Part shown: positions 20,195 through 30,355 of the stretch, in pieces
Position numbering within the stretch: position 1 is the first letter of the stretch
Layout: the number at the start of each line of letters is the position of its first letter
Source: Vibrio ulleungensis
Lineage (GTDB): Bacteria; Pseudomonadota; Gammaproteobacteria; Enterobacterales; Vibrionaceae
NCBI RefSeq assembly: GCF_016900875.1
Contig: NZ_JAFEUM010000002.1
Span: 729,923-793,922 of the forward strand
Length of the DNA stretch: 64,000 nucleotides
Reading direction: 5' to 3'
Position numbers and translations under genes: made by a program
The notes under the pieces: model-generated
What the model was told of the DNA's origin: nothing
Databases searched by the model: none
Seen by the model: the letters and a program-made list of their open reading frames with translations, nothing else

Positions 20195-20851
20195 ATGCCA
20201 GCCGATCCAAAAGCCCTAACTATACGTTTATTAGGACGCCAAGATTATCAGCCCGTTTGGCAAGCGATGCACGATTTTACCGATACGCGCACCGACGAAA
20301 CGACCGATGAGGTATGGATTGTTGAACACAATCCTGTGTTTACTCAAGGGCAAGCAGGTAAAGCTGAGCACCTATTGGAAACAGGCGATATACCTGTTGT
20401 TCAAAGCGATCGCGGGGGGCAAGTGACCTATCATGGTCCCGGTCAATTGGTGGTGTATTTTTTACTAAATTTACGCCGCAAAGACATGGGAGTTCGCGAA
20501 CTGGTTACACACATTGAAACCATCATCATCAATACCCTAAAACAATACGCCATCAACTCTGCAGCTAAGCCAGACGCGCCAGGTGTTTACGTCGAAGGTA
20601 AAAAAGTCGCTTCGTTAGGACTGCGTATACGCAAAGGGTGCTCCTTTCATGGCCTCGCACTCAATGTAAACATGGACTTATCACCGTTTTTGCGTATCAA
20701 CCCTTGTGGTTACCAAGGGATGGAGATGGTTCAGGTGTCACAATTAGGTGGCCCACAAGACATAGACAAGGTTGCACAAGATCTACTGCAACAGTTAACA
20801 TCACAGCTTGATTATCAATCCGTCGAGCACACAACAAGAGTTTTAGCATGA
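20195..20851 (+). CDS. lipB: Octanoyl-[ACP]:protein octanoyltransferase
   Basis: 218-aa transferase moving octanoate from ACP to lipoyl domains. The signature [19 protein letters not shown], the catalytic lysine region KKVASLG and the catalytic cysteine in [11 protein letters not shown] are intact. The ATG at 20195 is preferred; an in-frame TTG at 20171 would add 8 residues. The stop overlaps the lipA start (ATGA). Confidence 0.96.
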   Translation: MPADPKALTIRLLGRQDYQPVWQAMHDFTDTRTDETTDEVWIVEHNPVFTQGQAGKAEHLLETGDIPVVQSDRGGQVTYHGPGQLVVYFLLNLRRKDMGVRELVTHIETIIINTLKQYAINSAAKPDAPGVYVEGKKVASLGLRIRKGCSFHGLALNVNMDLSPFLRINPCGYQGMEMVQVSQLGGPQDIDKVAQDLLQQLTSQLDYQSVEHTTRVLA

Positions 20852-21813
20852 GCAAACCGATTCAAATGGAGAAAGGGGTCAAGTATCGCGACGCCGACAA
20901 AATGGCATTGATCCCAACTAAAACCGTCGAAACTGCGCCTAAGGAAATGCTACGCAAGCCTGAATGGATGAAAATCAAGCTGCCAAGTGACAGTAAGCGT
21001 ATTCAAGACATTAAATCGGCTATGCGTAAAAACAATCTTCACTCGGTGTGTGAAGAGGCCTCATGCCCCAACCTAGCTGAGTGTTTTAATCACGGTACCG
21101 CTACTTTCATGATTTTGGGTGCCATCTGCACAAGGCGCTGTCCTTTCTGTGATGTTGCTCATGGCCGCCCGCTTCCTCCAGAAGCGCAAGAGCCAACTAA
21201 GCTTGCACAAACCATTAAAGACATGGCGCTTCGCTATGTGGTGATCACTTCAGTCGACCGTGATGACCTTCGTGATGGCGGTGCAAAGCACTTTGCTGAT
21301 TGTAATCGCGAGATCCGCGCACTCAGCCCAAACATTCAAATCGAAACGCTGGTCCCTGATTTTCGCGGCCGGATGGACAAAGCACTCGATCAGTTAAAAG
21401 AGTGTCCACCCGATGTGTTTAACCACAACCTCGAAACAGCGCCTCGCCTGTACCGAAAAGTTCGCCCAGGCGCTAACTATCAATGGTCTTTAGATCTGCT
21501 GAAGAAGTTTAAGCAGCAGCACCCTGACATCCCAACGAAATCGGGCCTAATGATGGGCTTGGGTGAGACCAAAGAAGAGATTGTAGAAGTGTTAAAGGAC
21601 TTGCGAGCGCATGGCGTCACTATGCTGACATTGGGACAATACCTCGCGCCTAGTCGACATCACCTACCGGTAGAGCGCTATGTGCCACCAGCAGAATTTG
21701 AAGAGCTTAAAGAGATTGCATTGGAGCTTGGGTTTACTCATGCTGCATGTGGTCCATTTGTTCGCTCTTCATACCATGCCGATCTGCAAGCAAAAGGCGA
21801 AGAAGTGAAATAA
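20848..21813 (+). CDS. lipA: Lipoyl synthase
   Basis: 321-aa radical-SAM enzyme inserting two sulfurs into protein-bound octanoate. The auxiliary cluster motif ([12 protein letters not shown]) and the radical SAM motif (CTRRCPFC) are both present. The C-terminal serine ligand occurs in VRSSYHAD. It is coupled to lipB by a 4-nt overlap and followed by a terminator. Confidence 0.98.
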   Translation: MSKPIQMEKGVKYRDADKMALIPTKTVETAPKEMLRKPEWMKIKLPSDSKRIQDIKSAMRKNNLHSVCEEASCPNLAECFNHGTATFMILGAICTRRCPFCDVAHGRPLPPEAQEPTKLAQTIKDMALRYVVITSVDRDDLRDGGAKHFADCNREIRALSPNIQIETLVPDFRGRMDKALDQLKECPPDVFNHNLETAPRLYRKVRPGANYQWSLDLLKKFKQQHPDIPTKSGLMMGLGETKEEIVEVLKDLRAHGVTMLTLGQYLAPSRHHLPVERYVPPAEFEELKEIALELGFTHAACGPFVRSSYHADLQAKGEEVK

Positions 21814-21837
21814 CCACTTCTCAATAGTGTGACAAGC

Positions 21838-21874
21838 ACGGGGTGTTGGTAAGAAACCAATCACCCCGTTTTAA
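21838..21874 (+). terminator. Terminator after lipA
   Basis: Stem ACGGGGTGTTGGT / ACCAATCACCCCGT with one bulged base, then TTTTAAT. Confidence 0.8.
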
Positions 21875-21952
21875 TATCTGAGAACTTCATTTTCTTTTTT
21901 CATCACTATTGATTATGCTTGTTAGCAAGACGTAATTAACAAGGATGATACA

Positions 21953-22279
21953 ATGAAGCAACTTGCCCTACTTATTCCAGTGTTTTTATTTGCTGGCTGT
22001 ATGAACACCCCAACGACTCAAGACAACTACCGTGAAGCTTCTTTTGAGCTGTGTAATACAGAAGTCGACGTCTATTCAGTATCTGATGATGGGCGCGTTC
22101 GTATCATCTGTTCTGACGGCTCTAAGTTCGCCTTACAAAACGAAAAAACACTCGACGTAATGCGTGATATCAACCTAGATTACTGCGACGGTGAAGGTCT
22201 GGGTAAATTTAGTGAGAGCAACCGATACTACTCGTTCAGCTGTAAATCAGGCACACTGATCAGTATTAGCAAAAAATAA
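21953..22279 (+). CDS. Small predicted lipoprotein of unknown function
   Basis: 108-aa protein with a short signal peptide ending in the lipobox FAGC (C16). The mature part is about 92 aa, mixed in charge, with four further cysteines (ELC, IICSD, YCDG, SCKSG) that could form two disulfides in the periplasm. I recognise no family. It is monocistronic between the lipA terminator and a bidirectional terminator shared with glyA. An AAGGA site lies about 7 nt before the ATG. Confidence 0.75.
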   Translation: MKQLALLIPVFLFAGCMNTPTTQDNYREASFELCNTEVDVYSVSDDGRVRIICSDGSKFALQNEKTLDVMRDINLDYCDGEGLGKFSESNRYYSFSCKSGTLISISKK

Positions 22280-22306
22280 AGCTCAAGACTAAATAGCAAA
22301 CATTAA

Positions 22307-22344
22307 AAAAGGGGTCATGGCAATTGCCATGACCCCTTTTCATT
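22307..22344. terminator. Bidirectional terminator between the lipoprotein gene and glyA
   Basis: Perfect 34-bp palindrome at 22307-22340 with an A-run on the left and a T-run on the right, so it can terminate transcripts from both sides. Confidence 0.9.
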
Positions 22345-22355
22345 TGCTTTTTCGA

Positions 22356-23606
22356 TTAAGCGTAAACAGGTAGACGCTTACAAATCTCAAGCACTTTAGC
22401 TTTAGTCGCTTCAATCACTTCTTGGTTGTCGATGTTATCCAACACATCAGCCATCCAATTTGCCAACTCTACTGCGTCTGCTTCTGTGAAGCCGCGACGA
22501 GTAATTGCTGGAGTACCAACACGAATGCCCGAGGTGACAAAAGGACTGCGAGGATCATTAGGTACAGAGTTTTTGTTCACGGTGATGTTTGCAGCACCCA
22601 GCGCAGCGTCCGCTTCTTTACCGGTGATGTCTTTGTCGATCAGATCGACAAGGAACAGGTGATTTTCGGTGCTGTTAGACACAATCTTGTAACCACGCTC
22701 TTGGAACTGAGCCACCATCGCTTTCGCATTCTTCACAACGCGAGCTTGGTAGGCTTTAAACTCTGGCTCCATCGCCTCTTTAAACGCCACCGCTTTCGCA
22801 GCGATTACGTGCATCAATGGACCGCCTTGACCGCCAGGGAAGACAGCAGAATTCAGTTTCTTGTACATGTCTTCGCCAGCATCAGACAAAATAAGACCGC
22901 CGCGAGGGCCAGCCAATGTTTTGTGTGTTGTGGTCGTGACTACGTGTGCGTGTTTTACAGGACTTGGGTATTCACCCGCTGCAATCAATCCCGCAACGTG
23001 TGCCATATCGACAAACAGGTACGCATCGACTTTATCGGCAATTTCACGCATGCGCGCCCAATCAACAACTTGCGAATACGCTGAGAAACCACCAATGATC
23101 ATTTTTGGTTTGTGCTCTAGAGCTAGAGCTTCCATCTCGTCGTAGTTAATTTGGCCAGCTTCGTCGATACCGTAAGGAATAACGTTGTAGTGCTTACCAG
23201 AAAAGTTAACTGGAGAGCCGTGCGTTAAGTGGCCACCATGCGCCAAGCTCATACCTAGCACAGTATCACCTGGGTTAAGCAGGGCCATGTAAACCGCACT
23301 GTTGGCTTGAGAGCCTGAGTGTGGCTGTACGTTAGCGTATTCAGAACCAAATAGCTCACAAGCGCGATCAATAGCAAGAGCTTCGGCTTTATCTACATAC
23401 TCACAACCGCCGTAGTAACGCTTGCCTGGGTAACCTTCAGCATACTTATTAGTAAGCTGAGAGCCTTGAGCTTCCATCACTCGTGGGCTGGTGTAGTTTT
23501 CGGAAGCGATTAGCTCGATGTGCTCTTCTTGACGTTGAGTCTCTTCCTGAATAGCCGCGAACAATTCTGCATCGTAATCTGCAATGTTCATATCACGCTT
23601 TAACAT
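22356..23606 (-). CDS. glyA: Serine hydroxymethyltransferase
   Basis: 416-aa PLP enzyme interconverting serine and glycine and loading tetrahydrofolate with one-carbon units. The family start [16 protein letters not shown] is present, as are the PLP lysine region [13 protein letters not shown] and [17 protein letters not shown]. The chosen ATG has AGGAGAG directly upstream; the open frame continues 19 codons into the leader. Upstream lie PurR- and MetR-type sites, matching known control of glyA in E. coli. Confidence 0.98.
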   Translation of the reverse strand: MLKRDMNIADYDAELFAAIQEETQRQEEHIELIASENYTSPRVMEAQGSQLTNKYAEGYPGKRYYGGCEYVDKAEALAIDRACELFGSEYANVQPHSGSQANSAVYMALLNPGDTVLGMSLAHGGHLTHGSPVNFSGKHYNVIPYGIDEAGQINYDEMEALALEHKPKMIIGGFSAYSQVVDWARMREIADKVDAYLFVDMAHVAGLIAAGEYPSPVKHAHVVTTTTHKTLAGPRGGLILSDAGEDMYKKLNSAVFPGGQGGPLMHVIAAKAVAFKEAMEPEFKAYQARVVKNAKAMVAQFQERGYKIVSNSTENHLFLVDLIDKDITGKEADAALGAANITVNKNSVPNDPRSPFVTSGIRVGTPAITRRGFTEADAVELANWMADVLDNIDNQEVIEATKAKVLEICKRLPVYA

Positions 23607-23674
23607 CTCTCTCTCCTGAATCAGAGTAAACGACTTTAGAACCGAAAAACCGATTATTAGCACTTTTCTCAGTG

Positions 23675-23690
23675 ACGCAAACGTTTTCGG
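23675..23690. promoter_or_regulatory. PurR operator upstream of glyA
   Basis: ACGCAAACGTTTTCGG differs from the PurR palindrome ACGCAAACGTTTGCGT at three positions in the right half. It lies 69 nt upstream of the glyA start, and glyA is a classical PurR target. Confidence 0.75.
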
Positions 23691-23761
23691 TTCAATAATA
23701 GTTGAGTGGATTCTACCGAATTTGGTTAGATGCAGAAACCCCTATATTCAACATAATTGCA

Positions 23762-23774
23762 TGAAGTTTATTCA
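23762..23774. promoter_or_regulatory. Possible MetR site upstream of glyA
   Basis: TGAAGTTTATTCA fits the MetR consensus TGAA-N5-TTCA with T at the centre. It sits inside a larger imperfect dyad (about 23757-23784). MetR activates glyA in E. coli. The motif is short, so chance is possible. Confidence 0.45.
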
Positions 23775-23964
23775 TGATGCAATCAAAGGAAATTGATGGT
23801 TAGCATTTCACATCAGACACTTACCGAAAAAACAGTGGCTTGTACACACAATGTGTAAATCTGAGTAAACACCTAAACAGAATTTTAAAAGTTCAAAAAA
23901 CTTCTATCTCACCGTAAGTTTCACTAGAATCTCGCGCTAAATCGCATCAACTTACAAAAAGAAA

Positions 23965-24564
23965 ATGGAAAAACACACTTTTATGGAAGATTGTGCCGCA
24001 ATGTTGACCGGCACGCTGCTTGTCGCGCAAGGCATCTTTTTTCTTAAGACCTCTTCAATGGTCGTTGGCGGAACAGCTGGTCTGGCGCTACTGTTTAATC
24101 AGTTCGCACCGCTAAGTTTTGGTACCACCTATTTTTTAATTAACATACCGTTTTACTTCTTGGCTTGGTCACGCCTTGGACCTAGATTCACGGTCAATAG
24201 TTTGATCGCGGTTACTCTAGTTTCAATTTTCACCGATAATCTGCATCATTTTGTCCAATTTGAAGGACTCAATATCGCCTACAGTGCCATCATTGGCGGA
24301 CTGTTGATTGGACTAGGACTACTGATCTTATTTCGACATCGTGCCAGCCTTGGTGGATCCAATGTGTTGTGTCTAGTGATTCAAGACAAGACAGGCATAT
24401 CGGTAGGTAAGACGCAGCTGGTTATTGATGCTTCCATTCTAGTGGCGTCACTGTACTTTATTTCACCGGTACAAATCGCTTGGTCTATTGGAGCTGCTAT
24501 CGCCATCAATATTATATTGTGGATGAACCACAAACCGACTCGGTATGCCGTCAACTACAAATAA
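23965..24564 (+). CDS. YitT family membrane protein
   Basis: 199-aa protein with five to six hydrophobic segments and the YitT/DUF161 signatures GGTAGLALLFNQ and FRHRASLGGSNVLCLVIQDKTGISVG, with membrane segments flanking them. It lacks the C-terminal DUF2179 domain of longer homologues. The transport substrate, if any, is unknown. The start at 23965 has a weak AAAGAAA ribosome site; M7 is an alternative. It is followed closely by a terminator and converges on the RND operon. Confidence 0.8.
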   Translation: MEKHTFMEDCAAMLTGTLLVAQGIFFLKTSSMVVGGTAGLALLFNQFAPLSFGTTYFLINIPFYFLAWSRLGPRFTVNSLIAVTLVSIFTDNLHHFVQFEGLNIAYSAIIGGLLIGLGLLILFRHRASLGGSNVLCLVIQDKTGISVGKTQLVIDASILVASLYFISPVQIAWSIGAAIAINIILWMNHKPTRYAVNYK

Positions 24565-24570
24565 AAAAAC

Positions 24571-24600
24571 AGGCAGCATCCATTACGATGCTGCCTATTC
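24571..24600. terminator. Terminator between yitT-family gene and RND operon
   Basis: 10-bp stem AGGCAGCATC / GATGCTGCCT (24571-24580 with 24587-24596). A run of seven A lies on its left, which is a U-run for minus-strand transcripts, so it best serves the RND operon. Confidence 0.7.
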
Positions 24601-24602
24601 AA

Positions 24603-27600
24603 TTAGTGTGTTGTGCGACTCACAACTTCACTAGCGAGTTGATCTTTAAGTTGTTTCTCAACATGACCTGGCGAACGTGTCGAACGTGCCATTAAAGCAT
24701 ACATGGCGGGAATAACACTTAGCGTGATAACGGTCGCAATAGCCATTCCAAAAAAGATCACCGTACCTACAGAGACTCGACTTTCATAACCCGCGCCAGT
24801 GGATAGAATCAATGGAATTGCCCCAGCCAAAGTCGTGAAGGCCGTCATCATGATAGGACGCAGTCGACGAGCCGCCGCTTCGACAATAGCATTGTCAAAG
24901 CTCAGTCCTTGATCACGCAATTGGTTGGCAAACTCTACAATCAATATGCCATTTTTAGTGACCATGCCGATGAGCATGATCATGCCAATCTGACTGTATA
25001 AATTCAGCCCCTGCCCCATGACAACCAGCCCTATCAATCCACCAACGATGCCTAACGGTACGGTAAACATGACGATTAAGGGGTTGATAAAGCTCTCAAA
25101 TTGGGCAGCCAATACGAGGTAAGCCACCAACAACGCTAAAGCAAACACAACAGCGATACTGGATTGGTTTTCTTTGAAGTCTTTAGACTCCCCAGAATAA
25201 CTGATCGCAATATCTCTAGGTAAGTGTTCCAATGCTTGCTGGTCAAGAAAATCCAACGCCTCACCTAATGTCGCACCATCGGTAAGGTTGGCGCTTAAGG
25301 TAATAGACTTCATTTTATTGTAGTGCGCCAAACGAATGGATGACGCCACTTCATCCACCTGAGTGATGGTGTCCAGTGTCACCAAATCGCCCGAGGAGGT
25401 GCGCATGTAAATCTGACTAAGGTCTGTTGCACTATTAAAGTTGGCCTCATCACCTCGCAGGTAAATATCATACTCTTCGCCACGTTCAACGTAGGTGGTT
25501 TCGGTTTTTCCCCCAAGCATTACTTCTAAGGTGGTTGAAATTTCACGCACCGAAATACCTAGCTCTGCCGCTCGCTGCCTATCGACGCTCACCACCAACT
25601 CTGGGGTTTTTTCAGAGTAATTGATTTCTGCGCCATACATAAACTCAGAGTCTTCTGCGATTAACTTTAGTTTTTCAGCATGCTGTTGCAACTCGTCGTA
25701 ATCCGCTCCCCCTAACACAAACTGCACTGGCTCGCTCGATCCGCCTCGAAAGCCTGGTGTGAAAGGAAACACTCGAACATCCGTTATATCTGCGAGTGCT
25801 TTGCGCACCTCCACCAGAGCCTGTTGAGCGCTAATATCACGGTCGTTCCAATCCTCGAGGATCATCACTACAAAGCCTGTTTGGTCGCCCGCTGAGCCGC
25901 CAAACGCTGGACTTTCCACACTGAAAGATTTCAAAAATCCCTGCCCAAGTAGAGGCATCAAGCGATTTTCGACAATATCCATGTTAGTCGACATTCGGTC
26001 GTAACTGGTGGCATCTGCACCTCGGACAAAGGCAAAGATCACGCCCCTATCTTCCGATGGGGCCAATTGGCTTGGCACTTGGCCAAACAATACATAGGCA
26101 CCGCCACCACTGAGTAAAATAATCAGCGGCGCTAACCATTTAAGGGGGATGATTTTTCTCAAAAACGCTTTGTATCCGTTTTCGATGATGGAAAACAGAT
26201 GATTCACCGCTTGGGTAAAGCGATTAGGGGCTGATTTCGCTTTCAGCAGCTTACTGCCTAATACTGGGGTCAGAGTCAAAGCAATCAGTGAAGAAAAGAT
26301 CACTGCCATAGACAACAACACCGAAAACTCGGTAAACAGCAAGCCGACCATGCCATCCATGAACGAAATCGGTAAGAACACCATGACGAGCACCAACGTG
26401 GTCGCTATAACCGCAAACCCCACTTCTCGCGTCCCTTTAAAAGCGGCGACCAAAGGCGTTTCGCCTTTTTCTAGGTGGGAGAAAATATTCTCAACCACCA
26501 CAATGGCATCATCCACCACCAGCCCAATGGCAAGTATTAGGGCCATTAAAGTGATCAAGTTGATACTAAAGCCAAAATAGTAAGCCGCAATAAAGGACGA
26601 TATTAATGACACAGGTACCGTTATCGCAGGGATCAGCGTGGCGCGAGCCTGACCAATAAATATATACAACACCAAAATTACTAACCCGCCAGTGATAAAC
26701 AGCGTGCTGTACACTTCTTCAATGGAGCGCTCGATGAATATGGTGGTGTCATAATCAATTTGAAAACGGGTTCCTTCAGGCAAAAACTGCTGAATATCAT
26801 CGACTTCTTTATGCACCAGTTTAGCAACTTCCACTGGGTTAGCGTCAGACTGAGGCACTATCCCTAATCCAACGTTCACCACGCCATCACTGCGAAACAT
26901 AGAGTTTTCGTTCTTAGACCCTACATGCACATCCGCCACATCCTTAAGGTATAACGGAGAACCATCTGATGCTGTTTTTACGACCAAGTATTGAAAGTCT
27001 TCAGCAGTTTGATAGGTACGCGCGGTTCGAACAGACATAGTGGTCACATCATTTCGTACCACGCCGCCTGGCGCTTCTACATTTTCGCGTCGCAAAGCGT
27101 CACTGATATCGGACACGGTCACCCCAAGACCCGCCATTAACACTGGCTTAAGGCGCACGTACATCACTTGATATAACGCCCCAGACACATTCACCGAGCT
27201 TACACCTGAGATCAAACTCAATCTATCTAATAAGACTCGGTCCGCATAATCGGTTAGTTGTTGTCTATCGAGAACCGTTGAGCTTAAATTCACGTACCAA
27301 GACGCCTGCCCTGATCCATTGTTTTTATACACAATAGGATCATCCGCCTCATCAGGTAGCGCTCTCATCGCTCGAGCCACGGCATCTCGCACATCACTGA
27401 TGCCCGTATTGAGATCGTAGGAAAGCTCAAAGGTGATGGTGATTTGCGAGAACCCATTTCGAGTCGTCGAACTGATCTCGTCAATACCACTGATGCCCGA
27501 CAATTGTTCCTCGAGGACGGTGGTAATTTGGCTTTCAATAATGGTTGCCGATGCGCCATCGTATCGCGTGTTTATTGAAACCACGGGGCTATCGATATTG

Positions 27601-27713
27601 GGCATTTCCCGAACCGACAATTTACTGAATGACACAAAGCCAAATACACACAGCAACAGTGAAAGCACGACGGCTGCCACTGGACGCTTAATTGAGATAT
27701 CCGATAACAACAC
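24603..27713 (-). CDS. RND efflux pump inner-membrane permease (AcrB/MexF-like)
   Basis: 1036-aa proton-driven exporter of the HAE1 type. The N-terminal helix begins DISIKRPVAAVVLS. Two large periplasmic loops are visible, and the proton-relay aspartates of TM4 occur in LAIGLVVDDAIVVVENIFSH. The C-terminal half has MIMLIGMVTKNGILIVEFANQ. The start is GTG, overlapping the adaptor stop by 1 nt, with GGAG 8 nt upstream. No outer-membrane factor gene is adjacent, so a TolC encoded elsewhere is presumably used. It resembles the Vibrio Vex/Vme pumps; I cannot name which. Confidence 0.92.
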   Translation of the reverse strand: MLLSDISIKRPVAAVVLSLLLCVFGFVSFSKLSVREMPNIDSPVVSINTRYDGASATIIESQITTVLEEQLSGISGIDEISSTTRNGFSQITITFELSYDLNTGISDVRDAVARAMRALPDEADDPIVYKNNGSGQASWYVNLSSTVLDRQQLTDYADRVLLDRLSLISGVSSVNVSGALYQVMYVRLKPVLMAGLGVTVSDISDALRRENVEAPGGVVRNDVTTMSVRTARTYQTAEDFQYLVVKTASDGSPLYLKDVADVHVGSKNENSMFRSDGVVNVGLGIVPQSDANPVEVAKLVHKEVDDIQQFLPEGTRFQIDYDTTIFIERSIEEVYSTLFITGGLVILVLYIFIGQARATLIPAITVPVSLISSFIAAYYFGFSINLITLMALILAIGLVVDDAIVVVENIFSHLEKGETPLVAAFKGTREVGFAVIATTLVLVMVFLPISFMDGMVGLLFTEFSVLLSMAVIFSSLIALTLTPVLGSKLLKAKSAPNRFTQAVNHLFSIIENGYKAFLRKIIPLKWLAPLIILLSGGGAYVLFGQVPSQLAPSEDRGVIFAFVRGADATSYDRMSTNMDIVENRLMPLLGQGFLKSFSVESPAFGGSAGDQTGFVVMILEDWNDRDISAQQALVEVRKALADITDVRVFPFTPGFRGGSSEPVQFVLGGADYDELQQHAEKLKLIAEDSEFMYGAEINYSEKTPELVVSVDRQRAAELGISVREISTTLEVMLGGKTETTYVERGEEYDIYLRGDEANFNSATDLSQIYMRTSSGDLVTLDTITQVDEVASSIRLAHYNKMKSITLSANLTDGATLGEALDFLDQQALEHLPRDIAISYSGESKDFKENQSSIAVVFALALLVAYLVLAAQFESFINPLIVMFTVPLGIVGGLIGLVVMGQGLNLYSQIGMIMLIGMVTKNGILIVEFANQLRDQGLSFDNAIVEAAARRLRPIMMTAFTTLAGAIPLILSTGAGYESRVSVGTVIFFGMAIATVITLSVIPAMYALMARSTRSPGHVEKQLKDQLASEVVSRTTH

Positions 27714-28756
27714 TAGGGAGACTCCGCAGCAACTTCTTTAATGGCAACGCCATCTCGCATGTTAACCAGCCCTTGAACGACAATGGTTTCGCCGATTTCT
27801 ATGCCGCTCTCTATAACCACACGATTGTCCACTCGCGCACCGACTTTGACCTCGGTTCGCTGTGCCTTGCCATCTACCACTCGATACACGAAACGCTTGG
27901 TGCCAGAGTACTCAAGTGCTTGTACTGAGATGATGGCGACAGGTTCAGGGGCGAAGGTTAATGTGGCTGCGCTTAACATGCCTGGCTTCAGTTTGTTGTC
28001 TGCATTAGACATTTTAACCCGTGCTTTAATGTTCAGTGTTTCTGGGTTCACTCGTGTATCGACGGCATCCACGGTACCAACAAATCTTTCGTTGCCCCAT
28101 GCCTGAACTTGAACATCGACCCCCATGCCAACCACGAGTTGTGACAGGTAGCGTTCAGGTATCAACAGATCCAACTCCATTTCGCTCATGTCATCCAGCG
28201 TCAAAAGTGGCTGTCCTACACTGATAAATTCTCCTGGGTTTAAATCAACCAAACCAATATGACCAGAGAAAGGGGCGTTTAGCTGATGGTCGCGCAAATT
28301 TGCCTTTGCAGCCGACTGACGCGCAATCGCAATATCGACGTTGGCTTTTTGAGCTTCGATTTCAGTTTGAGTTATCGCACCGCGACTGAACAAGCGTTCA
28401 TACTCAGAAAGCTTGCGTTTTTCATTCAGCAAATAGGCGGTCGCTTCTTGCAAAGACGCCGTGGCTTTATCATCGGAAAGCACAATCAAAGGCTGTCCCG
28501 CAACCACATGTTGGTTAGAACTGACCGAAATATTTTCTACTTTCGCGGTGACTTCAGAGGTGATATCTACAGAGCGACTAGCAGCGAGTTTACCCACGAG
28601 GTTAAGCGATTGAGTGACGTCGTATTGCTCTACTGGAGACACTGTCGCAGCAACACTGTTTGCTTGCGCAGTTATACTAAAAACGCTAAAAAGCAGCGCA
28701 AACACTTGTAAGCTGCGATGCAATACACGCGGTTTAAACAAATAGGTAGAAGTCAT
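27713..28756 (-). CDS. RND efflux periplasmic adaptor (membrane fusion protein)
   Basis: 347-aa adaptor linking the permease to an outer-membrane channel. It has a signal sequence (to about residue 35), a split lipoyl/barrel-sandwich domain (AKVENISVSSNQHVVAGQPLIVL ... LNAPFSGHIGLVDLNPGEFIS), an alpha-hairpin about residues 100-145, and beta-barrel and membrane-proximal domains. The ATG at 28756 is preferred over the preceding TTG. It is the first gene of the adaptor-permease operon, coupled by TAGTG to the permease. Confidence 0.9.
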   Translation of the reverse strand: MTSTYLFKPRVLHRSLQVFALLFSVFSITAQANSVAATVSPVEQYDVTQSLNLVGKLAASRSVDITSEVTAKVENISVSSNQHVVAGQPLIVLSDDKATASLQEATAYLLNEKRKLSEYERLFSRGAITQTEIEAQKANVDIAIARQSAAKANLRDHQLNAPFSGHIGLVDLNPGEFISVGQPLLTLDDMSEMELDLLIPERYLSQLVVGMGVDVQVQAWGNERFVGTVDAVDTRVNPETLNIKARVKMSNADNKLKPGMLSAATLTFAPEPVAIISVQALEYSGTKRFVYRVVDGKAQRTEVKVGARVDNRVVIESGIEIGETIVVQGLVNMRDGVAIKEVAAESP

Positions 28757-28812
28757 CAAGTGGCATTTTTATCGAACGAGGGAACGTGCGATCAATATAG
28801 AGACTTCCAACT

Positions 28813-28839
28813 AAAAAGCGAGGAGCAGACCCCCTCGCT
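28813..28839 (-). terminator. Terminator after the chemoreceptor gene
   Basis: Stem AGCGAGG / CCTCGCT (28817-28823 with 28833-28839). On the minus strand it is followed by TTTTT. Confidence 0.7.
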
Positions 28840-28879
28840 AATAAAATTTTACACTTTCGTACTTTCTCTTAGTACTTTT

Positions 28880-30355
28880 TTAGTATTTGAATCGTCGGAT
28901 CTGACTCACCATCTGTTGGCCGACCGCTAACAGATTGTCGGTCGCCTCTTCTAACTGCCTGCTGTCCGAGGTTAGATTGACCGCGCTGCTATTTAACTGT
29001 TCCATATCCGAGTTCACCGTCTGAGTCACGTTAGCTTGCTCCTCAGTTGCACTTGCGATCAGGTGGATCATGTCATTAATCGCATTCATTTCGTCAGTGA
29101 TTTCATCAAGCGAATGACTGGTCGCTTGAGCCGACTCAATCGTATCCGCCACTTTACTTTTACTCGATTGTGTCGATTGATAAGACGCTTCCGCTTGCGC
29201 TTGAAGCTCTTCAATGATGCTTTCAATTTCAGTCGTAGACTCATGCGTCTTGCTAGCCAACGCACGAACCTCGTCGGCAACAACCGCGAATCCTCGACCC
29301 GACTCCCCAGCTCGCGCTGCTTCAATAGCCGCATTCAAAGCAAGAAGGTTAGTTTGTTCTGCAATCCCTTTAATCACATCCAAAACGCTACCAATATTAT
29401 CACTGGCCTGTTTTAACGACGACACTTCACCTGCTGTCTGCTCCAAGTTTTCGACCAGAGAGCTGATATTGGCGATGTTGTTGTTTATGGACCCGCGAGA
29501 CTCTGTAGACACCCCAACAGCTTTATGAGTGATCGCTACAGTAGATTCAGTATTATTGGCTATTTCTTTAGTCGCAATATCAAGCTGACGCATATTCTCC
29601 ACTGATGTATCGGTCAGCTGTGACTGTGACTCAGTACTGGCAATGGTTTTGTCTTTGATAATACGTACTTGTTCAGACACTTCTTCCAGTTTATTTGATG
29701 CGTTGGCAACATCCGAAATAATCTCCTGTACCGTATCGATAAAGCTATTAAAGTTGGTCGCCAGTTGCCCTATCTCGTCTTTCGTTTTCACCGGGATACG
29801 CGCAGTTAAGTCACCGCCTCCTTGAGCAATATCAGAAAGAACACCATTAAGCTCATTCAGCGGTGCAGTCACTACATATCGGACAACGAGAGTCGTCATA
29901 GCACCAATCGCTGCCATAAGAACCAGCATTGATACAACAACCGATGTTAGGTTATCGCTCATTGCCTGTACGATCATTTGCCGGGAATACAAAACATTCA
30001 CCGAGCCGATACTTTTACCGTCCCACTGCAACTCAATTACAGACGAGACGTCTTGGTTGCGATTGGTCGTTTTATCCGCAAGCACCTTGCCTCGATGATC
30101 TTGAACGGTGATCGCAGCAATCATCTCGTCGTTTGCAAACGAATCAACAATCGCTTCAATCATAGGTATGTCGAACACAAAAACAGGTTCGCCAAAAACC
30201 GTCTCCATTTGCTGCTCAACCACTGCTTTATCATGAGTAAACTGCTCGTTTAATTTAGTGGATGACAGATAATAATCAAACCCACCAGCCAAAAACCCCA
30301 CACAAACAATGAGTACTGCAATAATGGATAAGAATTTAGAATTAATTGATTTCAT
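28880..30355 (-). CDS. Methyl-accepting chemotaxis protein
   Basis: 491-aa transmembrane chemoreceptor. TM1 spans about residues 7-26, a compact periplasmic sensor 27-135, TM2 about 137-161, a HAMP domain to about 214 ([22 protein letters not shown]), and a long cytoplasmic coiled coil. The conserved tip is [20 protein letters not shown]. No C-terminal CheR pentapeptide is seen (it ends RRFKY). The start codon overlaps the upstream binding-protein stop by 1 nt (TAATG), so the two are translationally coupled and probably work together. Confidence 0.93.
   Translation of the reverse strand: MKSINSKFLSIIAVLIVCVGFLAGGFDYYLSSTKLNEQFTHDKAVVEQQMETVFGEPVFVFDIPMIEAIVDSFANDEMIAAITVQDHRGKVLADKTTNRNQDVSSVIELQWDGKSIGSVNVLYSRQMIVQAMSDNLTSVVVSMLVLMAAIGAMTTLVVRYVVTAPLNELNGVLSDIAQGGGDLTARIPVKTKDEIGQLATNFNSFIDTVQEIISDVANASNKLEEVSEQVRIIKDKTIASTESQSQLTDTSVENMRQLDIATKEIANNTESTVAITHKAVGVSTESRGSINNNIANISSLVENLEQTAGEVSSLKQASDNIGSVLDVIKGIAEQTNLLALNAAIEAARAGESGRGFAVVADEVRALASKTHESTTEIESIIEELQAQAEASYQSTQSSKSKVADTIESAQATSHSLDEITDEMNAINDMIHLIASATEEQANVTQTVNSDMEQLNSSAVNLTSDSRQLEEATDNLLAVGQQMVSQIRRFKY

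Larger units (their letters stand above)
23607..23964. other. Divergent regulatory region glyA / yitT (358 nt without a gene)
   Basis: AT-rich gap holding the PurR- and MetR-type sites nearer glyA. Toward the yitT side I see no recognisable operator. No riboswitch fold (for example tandem glycine aptamers) is apparent. Confidence 0.5.

Noticed and set aside
23607..23964. Glycine riboswitch upstream of glyA
   Set aside because: No tandem aptamer-like conserved blocks are seen; protein operators (PurR, MetR types) explain the region better.
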